From positions 1-64,000 of the forward strand of contig NZ_RHNX01000002.1 of the NCBI RefSeq assembly GCF_003946335.1: 64,000 nt of DNA. Direction: 5' to 3'. Shown in pieces: positions 24,038 to 33,444 of the stretch. The stretch is from Levilactobacillus fujinensis. GTDB lineage: Bacteria; Bacillota; Bacilli; Lactobacillales; Lactobacillaceae. Below the pieces are notes generated by a model. It did no database searches and had not been told where the DNA came from. It worked only from the letters and a program-made list of their open reading frames with translations. Position 1 is the first letter of the stretch; each line of letters opens with the position of its first letter. Position numbers and translations under genes: made by a program.

Positions 24038-26296
24038 ATGGACATCGAACGAACGCTTGCTGCACTCACGCTACCAGAAAAGGCGGCTTTACTTTCGGGT
24101 AAAAATAATTGGTACACTGCTGCAATTAACCGCTTAGATATTCCAGCTTTGATGATGACTGATGGCCCCTCAGGGTTACGGAAACAGGAGTCGAGTGCTG
24201 GAGCCAACGATATTAACGCCGCAGTGACGGCAATCACTTATCCAAGTGCTGCCTTGAACGCTAGCACTTGGAACCAACCACTGCTCCGACGCCTGGGTGA
24301 ACACCTAGGTGAAGAAGCTCGGGCTGAACAGGTCAGCTTATTGCTGGGACCTGGGGTCAACCTGAAGCGTTCTCCACTAGGCGGTCGGAATTTCGAATAT
24401 TTCTCCGAGGATCCCCTAGTCGCAGGTAAGCTGGGTAGCGCTTACGTTCAAGGCGTACAATCCAAGCACGTTGGCGTTTCCGTTAAGCATTTTGCTGCCA
24501 ACAACCGTGAAAATCAACGGTTTACGGCTTCTAGTGACATGTCACAACGGACGCTGCGTGAACTCTACTTACGGACGTTTGAAATTATCATTAAGGCGGC
24601 CTTACCCGCAACCGTCATGACCTCTTATAACAAAATCAATGGAACCTTAAACTCACAAAACCAACGGCTGTTACGGCAAATTTTACGTGATGAATGGGGA
24701 TTCCATGGTGCTGTCATGTCCGACTGGGGAGCTGTTGCTGATCACCCCGCTGCATTACGTGCCGGCCTTGATTTAGAAATGCCTGGTAAGGGTCAGGCCT
24801 CCGTGGACGAAATTATTCGTGCCGTCGAGACTGGCGAATTGGACGAAGGGACTTTAAATAAGTCCGTCCGTCACTTACTCCACGTGGTCAACAACTGGCT
24901 GCCAGCACCTAAGCCTGGCAAATACGACCATGCGGCTCATCACCAGTTTGCCCGAAAACTAGCCGATGATGGGATTGTCCTGCTCAAGAACCATCAGCAG
25001 GAATTGCCGTTAACCCCAGATCACGCTGGTAAGGTCGTCGTCATTGGTGAACTGGCCGACCATCCCCGTTATCAGGGTGCCGGCAGTTCCCACGTTAACC
25101 CAAGCGATTTAGTCACGCCATTAGCCGCACTAAAGAAGAGTGGCCTCAGTGCTGACTACTATCCTGGTTACCGGATCGATCAAAGTGAAACGGATGACAG
25201 CTTAGTCCAAACGGCTTTAAAGGCAGCCAGGGCGGCTGATCACGTTATCATCTTTGCCGGTTACCCAGCGAGTGCCGAATCTGAAGGCTTCGATAAGTCT
25301 TCACTGATGCTACCTGAAAACCAAACTGACCTCATCGGCAGTCTATCCAAAGTAAACGCCCATACGACAGTCGTGTTGCAGAACGGCTCTGCGGTCGAAA
25401 TGCCTTGGATTCAAAATATTGCAGCCGTCGTCGAGACCTATTTGGCCGGCGAAGCTGTGGGTGAAGCGACCTGGGATGTTATCACTGGTTCCGTCAACCC
25501 ATCCGGTCACTTAGCTGAAACTTTCCCGTTGAAGCTGACCGACACACCCATGTCACCCACTTTTGGTCAAGATCCCCATCATGAATACTATTCTGAAGGT
25601 ATTTTCATGGGCTACCGTTACTACGATACCCATGAAATGCACGTACTCTTCCCATTTGGTCATGGCCTAAGCTACACGACCTTTGAGTACACAAATTTGG
25701 CCATCGACCAAAACGAACGCGGTGCGACCGTAACTTTTGACGTCACGAACACTGGCGACTGTGCCGGTCAAGCGGTCCCACAACTCTACGTGGCCAACCA
25801 TGCTTCTCACGCGCCAATGCCAACTAAGGAATTGCGCGCGTTTACAAAAATCATGGTGGAACCTGGCAAGACTGAACCGGTCACCTTAAAGCTGGAACGC
25901 CGTGACTTCAGCTGGTGGTGCGAACGTAATCACCGCTGGCAAGCTGACTCTGGGGATTACGAAATCATGATTGGGGACTCTTCCCGCGATATGCGCCTGC
26001 AAACGAAGCTCACAATGGACTTCAAGAACTCACCGGCACCCGTCACGAGTGAGACCTACCTGTCAGCAATCGTTCAAGACCCGGAATTGCTGAAGATTTT
26101 TAAGGAAACTATCATCACACCGCAAATCAACGGTGATAACAGTGGTAATCCGTTCGTGGATACCGATGAAAATGGTGAGTCTCTGGCCTTAAAGGATCGG
26201 ATGTTCCTCAACATGCCACTTCGGGCGGTCATTGCCCTTGGGACAACTTCTAAATTAATCAATAACTTTATCTTCGTTGCTAATCAACGACGGTAA
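24038..26296 (+). CDS. GH3 beta-glucosidase
   Basis: A 752-residue cytoplasmic glycoside hydrolase (no signal peptide). The N-terminal GH3 barrel has MMTDGPSGLR, RSPLGGRNFEYFSEDP, VSVKHFAANN and the nucleophile Asp229 in GAVMSDWGA; the second alpha/beta domain begins near residue 310 (GIVLLKNHQQELPL, VVVIGELADHPRYQGAGSS), and a fibronectin-III-like domain lies near residues 590-660 (VPQLYVANHASHAPMPTKELRAF). About 90 further residues at the C-terminus resemble extensions in bacterial BglX/BglB-type cytoplasmic enzymes. It probably cleaves beta-glucosides or plant glycosides after uptake. A strong terminator follows. Confidence 0.93.
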   Translation: MDIERTLAALTLPEKAALLSGKNNWYTAAINRLDIPALMMTDGPSGLRKQESSAGANDINAAVTAITYPSAALNASTWNQPLLRRLGEHLGEEARAEQVSLLLGPGVNLKRSPLGGRNFEYFSEDPLVAGKLGSAYVQGVQSKHVGVSVKHFAANNRENQRFTASSDMSQRTLRELYLRTFEIIIKAALPATVMTSYNKINGTLNSQNQRLLRQILRDEWGFHGAVMSDWGAVADHPAALRAGLDLEMPGKGQASVDEIIRAVETGELDEGTLNKSVRHLLHVVNNWLPAPKPGKYDHAAHHQFARKLADDGIVLLKNHQQELPLTPDHAGKVVVIGELADHPRYQGAGSSHVNPSDLVTPLAALKKSGLSADYYPGYRIDQSETDDSLVQTALKAARAADHVIIFAGYPASAESEGFDKSSLMLPENQTDLIGSLSKVNAHTTVVLQNGSAVEMPWIQNIAAVVETYLAGEAVGEATWDVITGSVNPSGHLAETFPLKLTDTPMSPTFGQDPHHEYYSEGIFMGYRYYDTHEMHVLFPFGHGLSYTTFEYTNLAIDQNERGATVTFDVTNTGDCAGQAVPQLYVANHASHAPMPTKELRAFTKIMVEPGKTEPVTLKLERRDFSWWCERNHRWQADSGDYEIMIGDSSRDMRLQTKLTMDFKNSPAPVTSETYLSAIVQDPELLKIFKETIITPQINGDNSGNPFVDTDENGESLALKDRMFLNMPLRAVIALGTTSKLINNFIFVANQRR

Positions 26297-26307
26297 ACAA
26301 AGACACG

Positions 26308-26346
26308 AAAAAACATTATCCGCGATAAACGGGTAATGTTTTTTTG
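26308..26346. terminator. Terminator after the GH3 gene
   Basis: AAAAAACATTATCCG / CGGGTAATGTTTTTTT stem-loop with T run; the A run on the other side lets it also end the convergent acetyltransferase gene. Confidence 0.88.
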
Positions 26347-26367
26347 TCTCAAGATTAGTCAGGCATA

Positions 26368-26820
26368 TTAATTATTGTTTACCGTTAAAATCATATCTAA
26401 ATGCGGAATTCCGGTCTCCAAATAGATTTCACTGACTGGTTTAAATCCAAATGACGCGTAGAAATTCTGTAAGTACGCCTGGGCTTGAATCACAATCTGC
26501 TTTGCTTCCGGATATGTGGTTTGGGCTGCACGAATCGCGGTCGCCACTAAATCACGACCCGCACCATTTTCCCGTGCCGATTGTGCGACAACGACCCGCC
26601 CAATACGAACTTGTTGGCCCTCATCCATGAGCCGCGCATACGCGATCAGATTGCCGGCATCGTCGTAGCGCAATAGATGTTGTGCCGTCAAATCAAGATC
26701 ATCGACCTCCTGATACGCACAATCCTGCTCCACAACAAAGACAGCCACCCGCAGCTGATAAATTTGAAATAGCTCTCTGGAACTCAATTCGGCAAAACTT
26801 TTCTGAATCATCGTTTTCAT
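26368..26820 (-). CDS. ElaA-like GNAT N-acetyltransferase
   Basis: A 150-residue GNAT protein. The N-terminus has the ElaA pattern ELFQIYQLRVAVFVVEQDCAYQEVDDLD, and the acetyl-CoA binding motif is IGRVVVAQSARENGAGRDLV (V-x-x-x-R-x-x-G-x-G/A). It transfers an acetyl group from acetyl-CoA; the acceptor is unknown. The ATG used has GGATGG about 6 nt upstream; a TTG two codons earlier is possible. Its start lies 12 nt after the Ntn hydrolase stop, which suggests one transcript. Confidence 0.85.
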   Translation of the reverse strand: MKTMIQKSFAELSSRELFQIYQLRVAVFVVEQDCAYQEVDDLDLTAQHLLRYDDAGNLIAYARLMDEGQQVRIGRVVVAQSARENGAGRDLVATAIRAAQTTYPEAKQIVIQAQAYLQNFYASFGFKPVSEIYLETGIPHLDMILTVNNN

Positions 26821-26831
26821 TGGCAACCATC

Positions 26832-27815
26832 CTAGTTCAACTGATGAACATGCGGCGTGTGATCTAGCGGATACTCAACGGGGGTATCCCAATCTGTTAG
26901 CATTTCATCAGTCATTTTAACACCCTGTAATTCGAGATTATCGTAGGGCTCCATGTAGTAGGCCCGTTCTTCGAGACTCATATAGCCACGATATTGCGTA
27001 TAGTCGCTATGACCATCGGCCTTTAGCTTAACACCCTTAGGAATCGTGACCCCATCCATCAAGTGTTGTAACAGGTTCAGCGTACTTGGCACGTCCGACG
27101 TGGGTTGGCTAAAATGACGGTTAAACACGGTCCGAACAAACCGTGAAGGCGATGTATAATCCCCCGGTAAACCGAGTGCACCAGTACCTGGCCCCTGCGT
27201 TGTCAACTCAAACCCCATGTAATCGTGGAGCGGCAGTTCTTCAGCCGTCAACGTCCCGTAAGTGCTCAGGTTTTGTAAGTGCCAGCTTAGCTGTGGTGAA
27301 TTAGCCATCACACCCACTGGATCATCGATCAAATGAAGTTCTTGACTAGTCGCTTCCAGTACGGCCGTGTCGCCAGTCGGATCGCTAAAAATAAAATGTA
27401 AGGGCGTCGTTAATCCCAATAAAGCGACTGGGACATCTAAGATTTGAATGTGCTTTACTTTTTCACGCAAGTCAGCAACGCTCTTAGCATTCCCCAATAC
27501 CCACGCGGTCACATCATGGGGTGCCAGACCTAACTTATCCGCTGATGCTTCCTTGGCATATTTTGCATACGCTGAAAAGTATAATGCAGCAGCACCGAGA
27601 CCGTACTCATTGACCCCATCTACAAACATATAGTGACTGAGATTTCTCCCGGCACCAATAAACCCATACTTGGTGGTAAATTCACCAGCATCCCCCTGAA
27701 TCTTTTGGTTGCGTGGCATAAAAATCGGTTGGCCGCCTAATTCGAAGGCAAAGTCCATGGTTCGGGCCAAAAAATGGTCTCCCCGACTGTTTTCATAGGT
27801 CAAACTCGTACACAT
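26832..27815 (-). CDS. Choloylglycine hydrolase/penicillin V acylase family Ntn hydrolase
   Basis: A 327-residue cytoplasmic peptidase-family-C59 protein. The start MCTSLTYEN places the nucleophile Cys2 to be exposed after Met removal, followed by HFLARTMDF (Arg and Asp of the active site), VDGVNEYGLGAA and SRFVRTVFN (active-site Arg). The start is fixed by this Cys and by GGGATG upstream, although the frame stays open seven codons further. The family splits into bile salt hydrolases and penicillin V acylases/N-acylhomoserine lactone acylases; I cannot choose reliably by eye. A cre-like sequence lies at 27912-27925. Upstream neighbour of the ElaA-like gene. Confidence 0.88.
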   Translation of the reverse strand: MCTSLTYENSRGDHFLARTMDFAFELGGQPIFMPRNQKIQGDAGEFTTKYGFIGAGRNLSHYMFVDGVNEYGLGAAALYFSAYAKYAKEASADKLGLAPHDVTAWVLGNAKSVADLREKVKHIQILDVPVALLGLTTPLHFIFSDPTGDTAVLEATSQELHLIDDPVGVMANSPQLSWHLQNLSTYGTLTAEELPLHDYMGFELTTQGPGTGALGLPGDYTSPSRFVRTVFNRHFSQPTSDVPSTLNLLQHLMDGVTIPKGVKLKADGHSDYTQYRGYMSLEERAYYMEPYDNLELQGVKMTDEMLTDWDTPVEYPLDHTPHVHQLN

Positions 27816-27911
27816 CAAAATCATCCCGTTTCTCATTTATTTAACAATCATTGTAAACCTTTGAAATACGTTATGCACGGATAATCGTTAATTATATGAT
27901 TGAATTTATCA

Positions 27912-27967
27912 ATTAAACGTTTACACAATCTTACATGGGGTGACGTTTTATTGTACGAATTTTCGTA
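27912..27967. promoter_or_regulatory. Possible operator region upstream of the Ntn hydrolase
   Basis: A cre-like TGTAAACGTTTAAT (minus strand, 27912-27925) and a 14-bp palindrome TACGAATTTTCGTA at 27954-27967. The remaining gap up to the terminator at 28322 shows no gene. Regulator assignment is speculative. Confidence 0.3.
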
Positions 27968-28321
27968 TGTAACAATCGTTTCCCACCAAAATTAACTCAG
28001 TATTAAAAGTTCACCGACAAAACTGCACTATTTTATCCCATCTCATGGTTCACGGATATCCATGAGCGGTCAAGTCGTGTATTCTTAACGTGAAAAGTAT
28101 CTTGGTTTGACCCAACTACCCTGAAGGTATTGTCCAGCTGGCTGTTTCGTTACCAGCAAAAAACGACTCTGATAATTACGTACCCAATCTGATTCATATC
28201 GCTTATCCGCAGAAATGACCAGTCATTTAGACCTCCGCTAAAGTCTGACAATCACCTGTCAGCTAACTTAGGCTAACCCCTCCTTTCCCGGTACAGCCCC
28301 AGTAGTTTTCAAGATACTTTT

Positions 28322-28361
28322 CACAAAAGGAGCTGTGGCAATAGTCACAGCTCCTTTTGTG
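28322..28361. terminator. Terminator after sbcC
   Basis: CACAAAAGGAGCTGTG / CACAGCTCCTTTTGTG, a 16-bp stem with a 7-nt loop, immediately past the sbcC stop. Confidence 0.8.
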
Positions 28362-28366
28362 GTCCG

Positions 28367-31300
28367 TTATCCATTATCTGAAATGTATTTAATTGTGCTC
28401 TCACCATTGCCACCAGCAACAACTTGAAGTTGATTAGTCACTTGGTCACGTAGCTCGCTCACGTGACTAATAATGCCAATCATTCGGTGTTTACCTTCGA
28501 TTGTTTCTAACGATTCCAGTGCAGTCGCTAGGGCATCTTCATCTAGCGAGCCAAAACCTTCATCAATAAATAAGGCGTCAACATCCACACTTCCCGTGGT
28601 CTGTTGAATCACCTCCCCCAAGGCTAACGCTAAGGCCAGCGATGCGATGAAGCTTTCACCACCAGATAGCGTGTGCACACTTCGTTGACCGCCAACTTGA
28701 TCATCGTAAACGTTGATTTCAAGGCCAGAGTTTTTCTTATAGCTAGCTGATGATTCATCAATAACAAACTGATAACGGCCGTTCGTCAATTGCTGTAGCC
28801 GGAAATTCCCAACCTTTAAAATTTGCCGCAAGTAAGTTTGGAGCACATAGCGTTCTAATCCCACCTTGCTATTCGGTCCGTCGCCATTGACGATACCGCT
28901 CAGTTCGGTCAACTCCTGGGTCTTTTTCAGAGCCACTGCTTGTTGGTCGATTTGCTGAGTCACCTGCTGCACGTGCGCATCGTTTTGCTGCCAAAGGTCT
29001 TGATAGCCATGCTGCTGGGTTTGAAGCTCTTCCACTTGCTGGTTTTTCACCGTTAATGCCGTCTTAGTCGCCGCACGATCGGGTACCGGTCGATTGTCGA
29101 TTCGTTTAGTCAAATCGGCAATGGTGGTGGTCACCTGTGCGACCTGTGTCCGATAGCTTTGAAGCTGCTGGCGCTTAACTGGTAGGCTTGGTAACTCGAC
29201 TAGTTGCTCATCTATCCGGTCTTCAGATACCATGGTGTCACTATTAAAATGCGCTGTTAACGCTGACGTGACCGCCACTTGAGCTTCCTTTAGCCGCGCC
29301 TGGCTCTGCTGATACTCACTGGTTGCCGTTTGGGCCTTGGTCTTCGTGACCGCAGCTCGTTCTTGTGTTTGTTGAACATGGTCGCTGGTGGCTTGCCATT
29401 GCTGTTGGTCTGCATTCAGCTGATCACGCAGGACCCGTTCAGCTTCATTGAATTCGACCAGTGTGGCTGCTTTTTCGGGCAAACGCTGACGTTGTGTTTC
29501 AAGCTGGGTCGTCAGCCGATCCACATTTCGCTGTGCTACTTGTTTGGCATCATCTGCCGTGGCCTGAGCCGCCGTCAAAGTCGTTGCCGCAGTCGTCAAC
29601 TGTGCCAGTTGTTGCTGTGCCGTTTTGATGGCCGTGACTTGTTGCCGGTTAGCGATTATGTCACTGTCATAAGTGACCGCCAGACTAGCAACCTGCTGGG
29701 TCAACTCTTGCAGTGTCGTTGCAGCTGATTGCTCAAGGCTCTTCTGTAGGATTGTAAGCTTCTCTGTCAGGTCGTCTTTCTTCTCGGTTAAGGCCTTCTG
29801 CCATTGCGTTAGCGTTGCAGCCAAGTCACTGGCCCGTTTCTCAGTGGCACTTGCCGTTGTTTGCGCCTTCTTTACGGTCTCTTCAGCTACCTCGGCGACC
29901 GCTGTAACTGCTGGTTGCGGATGATCCGTGGCACCACAAACCGGACACGGCGTCCCGGGTTTTAACTGCGAACTAAGTCTGGCAATTTGACTCTTTAAGA
30001 ATTGTTGGTTTGTCTCCTCCGCCGCCAACCGTTGTTGCTGTGCCATCGCTTGAGCCACCGTCACCTTATCGGTTTGCGTGGTCACCTGCTGGGTTAGCCT
30101 GACAGTTTGTTGTTCAATCGTTTGTAAGTCTGCCAATTGATGATGCCAATCCCGCAAGTCGCCTGCACGTTGTGTCAATTTTTGCTGAGTTGCATACACT
30201 GTCGTCTGGGTTGCTAAAATCTTCTGCTGGTCAGCTTGGGCGACTTGATTAACGTCCACCTCGTGTTTGGCCTGACTAAAGTCAGTCGTGCGTTGCCGAA
30301 CAGTCTGCTGAGCGGTCACCAGTTGCTTACTTAATTGATTCAGCTGCTCATAAACCGGTCGAATCGCTACCTGCTGGGCCAGCTGATCTTTTTCTTGATC
30401 AATTTTCTGCTGTATGGGAGCGAGCTGTTTTTGCTGATCAACCGCTATTTGATGGACCTTATCAGCTTGTGTAACCGCCGAAATTGCTTGGTCTTGATCT
30501 TGTTGGCGTTGTTGGACCATTATCGTCGCTGTCTGCCGTGCCTGCCACTTAGGTTGCAGTTCTTGGACCCATTCCAATTCAGAAATTACCTGTTCGAGTC
30601 CGGCCATGTCGGCCTGCTGCTTAGCCAATTGGTCATGGTGTGCTTGCTGTTGGACCAGCTGTTGCTGATCATGAACCAATTGTTCTTCACTCGTATCCTG
30701 ACGTATCAATTGCGCTACTTGCGTCTTAGCTGTCGCAAGTTGCACCCCGACCTGCTCATTTGCACTTTGAATGGCCGTTTGTTGCACTGCCATTAGTGCT
30801 AATAGATTCGTTGTTTGGTGATTGGCAAGCAAGGTTTTGGCTTGGTCTGCATTTTCCGCGGTCCACTGTAATTCATTTTGCAACCGGTCTAAGGTCGCTG
30901 CCGTTTCTCGATTAGCATTTTCATTTTCTCTTAGTTTTGACTTCAATCGTGCCGCCCACCGTGCAAAAACTTCGGTGTTAAACAGTTGTTCCAGTACTGC
31001 CGCCTTATCTTCACTTGGTGCCACCAGAAACCGTCGAAACTGGCCTTGCGGTAAAAGAACAATCTGGGCAAATTGACGACCATCCATCTGCAACAGATCT
31101 TGCAGATAATCCTTGACCCGTTTCACCTTCGTCAGCTGTGTAATTTCTTGATCGCCTTCAAAAACCGTCAGTGTCACACTGGCTGGGACAATTCTCTGAC
31201 CAGTTCCGCGCTTCTTATCCAACAGTTGTTCTGGCTCGCGAATAATTTCGTAGCGCCGCTCTCGATGCGTAAAGGTAAAGCTGACCCGGGTCTGGTCCGC

Positions 31301-31516
31301 TGACGTTGCGAAGTCCGACCGCATCGCCTGCGCGGTTCGATCACCACCCGACGTTTGATCAAACAAGGCGTAGCACATGCCATCAAAGATCGTCGTCTTC
31401 CCGCTCCCGGTCTTGCCACTGATCAAAAATAGTGGTGTCGCCGAAAAGCGATTGAAGTCGACCGTTTCATCACGGTAAGGGCCAAAATATTCCATGTGTA
31501 AAGTTAACGGACTCAT
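28367..31516 (-). CDS. sbcC: Exonuclease subunit SbcC (Rad50-like ATPase)
   Basis: The 1049-residue ATPase partner of SbcD, which processes hairpins and blocked double-strand ends. Walker A is ISGKTGSGKTT (about residue 35), the long Gln-rich coiled coils run from about 180 to 860, interrupted by the zinc-hook CPVCG at about residue 523, and the C-terminal half-site carries LSGGESFIASLALALALG and the Walker B FIDEGFGSLDED. Coiled coils are very Gln/Thr-rich, as in lactobacilli. Its start overlaps the sbcD stop by 4 nt (ATGA), so the two are translationally coupled. Confidence 0.96.
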   Translation of the reverse strand: MSPLTLHMEYFGPYRDETVDFNRFSATPLFLISGKTGSGKTTIFDGMCYALFDQTSGGDRTAQAMRSDFATSADQTRVSFTFTHRERRYEIIREPEQLLDKKRGTGQRIVPASVTLTVFEGDQEITQLTKVKRVKDYLQDLLQMDGRQFAQIVLLPQGQFRRFLVAPSEDKAAVLEQLFNTEVFARWAARLKSKLRENENANRETAATLDRLQNELQWTAENADQAKTLLANHQTTNLLALMAVQQTAIQSANEQVGVQLATAKTQVAQLIRQDTSEEQLVHDQQQLVQQQAHHDQLAKQQADMAGLEQVISELEWVQELQPKWQARQTATIMVQQRQQDQDQAISAVTQADKVHQIAVDQQKQLAPIQQKIDQEKDQLAQQVAIRPVYEQLNQLSKQLVTAQQTVRQRTTDFSQAKHEVDVNQVAQADQQKILATQTTVYATQQKLTQRAGDLRDWHHQLADLQTIEQQTVRLTQQVTTQTDKVTVAQAMAQQQRLAAEETNQQFLKSQIARLSSQLKPGTPCPVCGATDHPQPAVTAVAEVAEETVKKAQTTASATEKRASDLAATLTQWQKALTEKKDDLTEKLTILQKSLEQSAATTLQELTQQVASLAVTYDSDIIANRQQVTAIKTAQQQLAQLTTAATTLTAAQATADDAKQVAQRNVDRLTTQLETQRQRLPEKAATLVEFNEAERVLRDQLNADQQQWQATSDHVQQTQERAAVTKTKAQTATSEYQQSQARLKEAQVAVTSALTAHFNSDTMVSEDRIDEQLVELPSLPVKRQQLQSYRTQVAQVTTTIADLTKRIDNRPVPDRAATKTALTVKNQQVEELQTQQHGYQDLWQQNDAHVQQVTQQIDQQAVALKKTQELTELSGIVNGDGPNSKVGLERYVLQTYLRQILKVGNFRLQQLTNGRYQFVIDESSASYKKNSGLEINVYDDQVGGQRSVHTLSGGESFIASLALALALGEVIQQTTGSVDVDALFIDEGFGSLDEDALATALESLETIEGKHRMIGIISHVSELRDQVTNQLQVVAGGNGESTIKYISDNG

Positions 31517-32649
31517 TGCGCGTCATCCTCCTTTAAGGCCGCTTGGAGCGTACTTTGCGCCCACTCTTGTTGCTGTGCCGTCAGTTTGTGTTGGGTCGCT
31601 TGTTCAAAGAAATCCGTCATCAACGTTAAGGGGTCTTGCTGAACCTGTTTGACATCTAATGTTGACTGAGTCACCTCAAGCTGATTGACCCGTTGAAGTT
31701 CCACGACCTTTGGAAACCGGGTCTTTAAACGCTGCATGACGTTACTGATCGGTGTGGTGTCCGTCAACTCTACTGCTACAAAATCGTCTGGCGTCACCGG
31801 ATAGGGATGGTCAAAGTCCATGAGATGATCAAAGCTATCAGTCAATACAACCAGATCATGTAGTGGTTTAAGCGGTTTAAATGTTACCGTAACGGGAGCT
31901 GTATCCGTATCTACAATCCAGACCCCTTTGGTATCCTCTGCCTCGCTGGTCGAAAATTTTAGGGGCGACCCACTATACTTAATCTTTGGCTCATTTTGTA
32001 AGGCCTCTTTGCGGTGTAAATGGCCTAACGCAACATAATCAAAAGGGGCCAATAGGTCTACCGGCACGGCATTTAGTCCCCCAACCTGCACCTGCGTTTC
32101 CGACTCCGAATGCTGACTCCCAGCCGCAAAGAAATGGGCAACCAATACATGCTTTTTAGACGGATCAAATAATGCCTGCATGGCCGCGACTAATCGTACC
32201 ATCGCTTCATTGACCGTCCGAATACTGTCGTCTTGAAAATATTGTCGTGCGGCAATCGGTTCAAAATAGGGCAAGAGGAAAAACTGCGTATCTCCCATCA
32301 CGATTGGCTGCAAACTATCCGCAAAACTCGTCCGCAAATAAAAATTTGTGCTGGCAAACCACTCTTGTCCGTAGCCTAAACGCACAGCAGAGTCATGATT
32401 ACCACTAATCGCAAGCAAAGGGAATTTTTGCTTGCGGTTCAAATCAACTAGCATGTCATCCAACGCAGTCACGGCAGCCTCGCTGGGAAGTGCCCGGTCA
32501 TAGAGGTCCCCGGCAATCACGACTGCATCAACATGTTCATCCTGTGCAATCGCCTTGATCTGCTCATACGCGTCGCGCTGTTCTTCCAGCAGATCATAGC
32601 CATGAAGTTTTTTACCAATATGCCAATCAGCAGTATGTAAAAAGCGCAT
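31513..32649 (-). CDS. sbcD: Exonuclease subunit SbcD (Mre11-like nuclease)
   Basis: A 378-residue Mn-dependent nuclease. The metallophosphatase motifs are complete: HTADWHIGKK (start), VIAGDLYDRALP, ISGNHDSAVR, LVAHFFAAG and ALGHLHRKE. The C-terminal region (from about 280) is the dimerisation/capping domain. AGAAGGGA precedes the ATG. It lies 3 nt after the tag stop and overlaps sbcC, so tag-sbcD-sbcC is a DNA-repair operon. Confidence 0.96.
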   Translation of the reverse strand: MRFLHTADWHIGKKLHGYDLLEEQRDAYEQIKAIAQDEHVDAVVIAGDLYDRALPSEAAVTALDDMLVDLNRKQKFPLLAISGNHDSAVRLGYGQEWFASTNFYLRTSFADSLQPIVMGDTQFFLLPYFEPIAARQYFQDDSIRTVNEAMVRLVAAMQALFDPSKKHVLVAHFFAAGSQHSESETQVQVGGLNAVPVDLLAPFDYVALGHLHRKEALQNEPKIKYSGSPLKFSTSEAEDTKGVWIVDTDTAPVTVTFKPLKPLHDLVVLTDSFDHLMDFDHPYPVTPDDFVAVELTDTTPISNVMQRLKTRFPKVVELQRVNQLEVTQSTLDVKQVQQDPLTLMTDFFEQATQHKLTAQQQEWAQSTLQAALKEDDAQ

Positions 32650-32652
32650 TTT

Positions 32653-33222
32653 TTATCCCTTCTTTATCTGAGTTTCCGGTGCCCAATCACAGTCTACCAG
32701 GTGGTCGTTGACTAACCCCGCAGCTTGTAAGAACGAGTAGACAGTTGTGGGTCCCACAAACTTCAATCCCCGTTTCTTCATTTCTCGAGAAATGTGCTGG
32801 GCCAAATCGGTCGTCCCGGGCAGCTCACTAGTCCGCGTAAAGTGATGTCGAATGGGTTGACCACCAACGAAGTGCCAGAGCCAGGTGTCGAAGTTTCCTT
32901 CCGGCCAATCTAAAATGACCTGGGCATTATTGATTGTGGCCTCTAGCTTACGCCGGTTACGAATAATTTCAGCATCTTGCAGCAACCATTCCACATCGGC
33001 AGGTGTCATAGCCGCTACTTGTTGCAGGTCAAATCCATAGAAGTCTTTCGTGAATGCAGCCCGCTTATTCAGTACTGTTTGCCAACTCAAACCAGCCTGG
33101 TAGGTCTCTAAGCAGAGCAATTCAAATAACTTTCGTCGATCATACTCAGGACGACCCCATTCTTCATCGTGATATTGCTGCATTGTCGGAGAAGATGTCG
33201 CCCAATCACACCGTTTAACCAT
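32653..33222 (-). CDS. tag: DNA-3-methyladenine glycosylase I (Tag)
   Basis: Removes 3-methyladenine from DNA. The 189-residue protein has all expected features: Zn ligands in KRCDW and YHDEEWGRPEYD at the N-terminus and NDHLVDC at the C-terminus, and the base pocket FELLCLETYQAGLSWQTVL, IIRNRRKLEATINNAQ and KKRGLKFVGPTTVYSF. The start has GGGGG 8 nt upstream; earlier in-frame starts (20 codons upstream) are not supported. First gene of tag-sbcD-sbcC. Confidence 0.95.
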   Translation of the reverse strand: MVKRCDWATSSPTMQQYHDEEWGRPEYDRRKLFELLCLETYQAGLSWQTVLNKRAAFTKDFYGFDLQQVAAMTPADVEWLLQDAEIIRNRRKLEATINNAQVILDWPEGNFDTWLWHFVGGQPIRHHFTRTSELPGTTDLAQHISREMKKRGLKFVGPTTVYSFLQAAGLVNDHLVDCDWAPETQIKKG

Positions 33223-33371
33223 TTTTGTTACCCCCATTTTTGTCTCTGTAGTTACTATACCAGATTCTCTTGCATTGCCCAAACAAACGTTCTATTTATT
33301 ATTTCATAGAAAGCGTTGCCACTACCGAAGCTTACGGACTGATACCTTATTTTTCTATCGAATTTTATCAC

Positions 33372-33400
33372 TTGACCCCAATCAGTGAAAAGCCTATGCT
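33372..33400 (+). promoter_or_regulatory. Promoter of the metzincin gene
   Basis: TTGACC, 17-nt spacer, TATGCT, ending 44 nt before the start codon. Confidence 0.65.
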
Positions 33401-33444
33401 ATTGTAAATGTTAATGTTTTGGGGAATTGAGGGAGGTTCACATC

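Noticed and set aside
28800-31300. Long plus-strand open frames opposite sbcC
   Set aside because: They mirror the Gln/Thr-rich coiled-coil codons of sbcC and lack ribosome binding sites.
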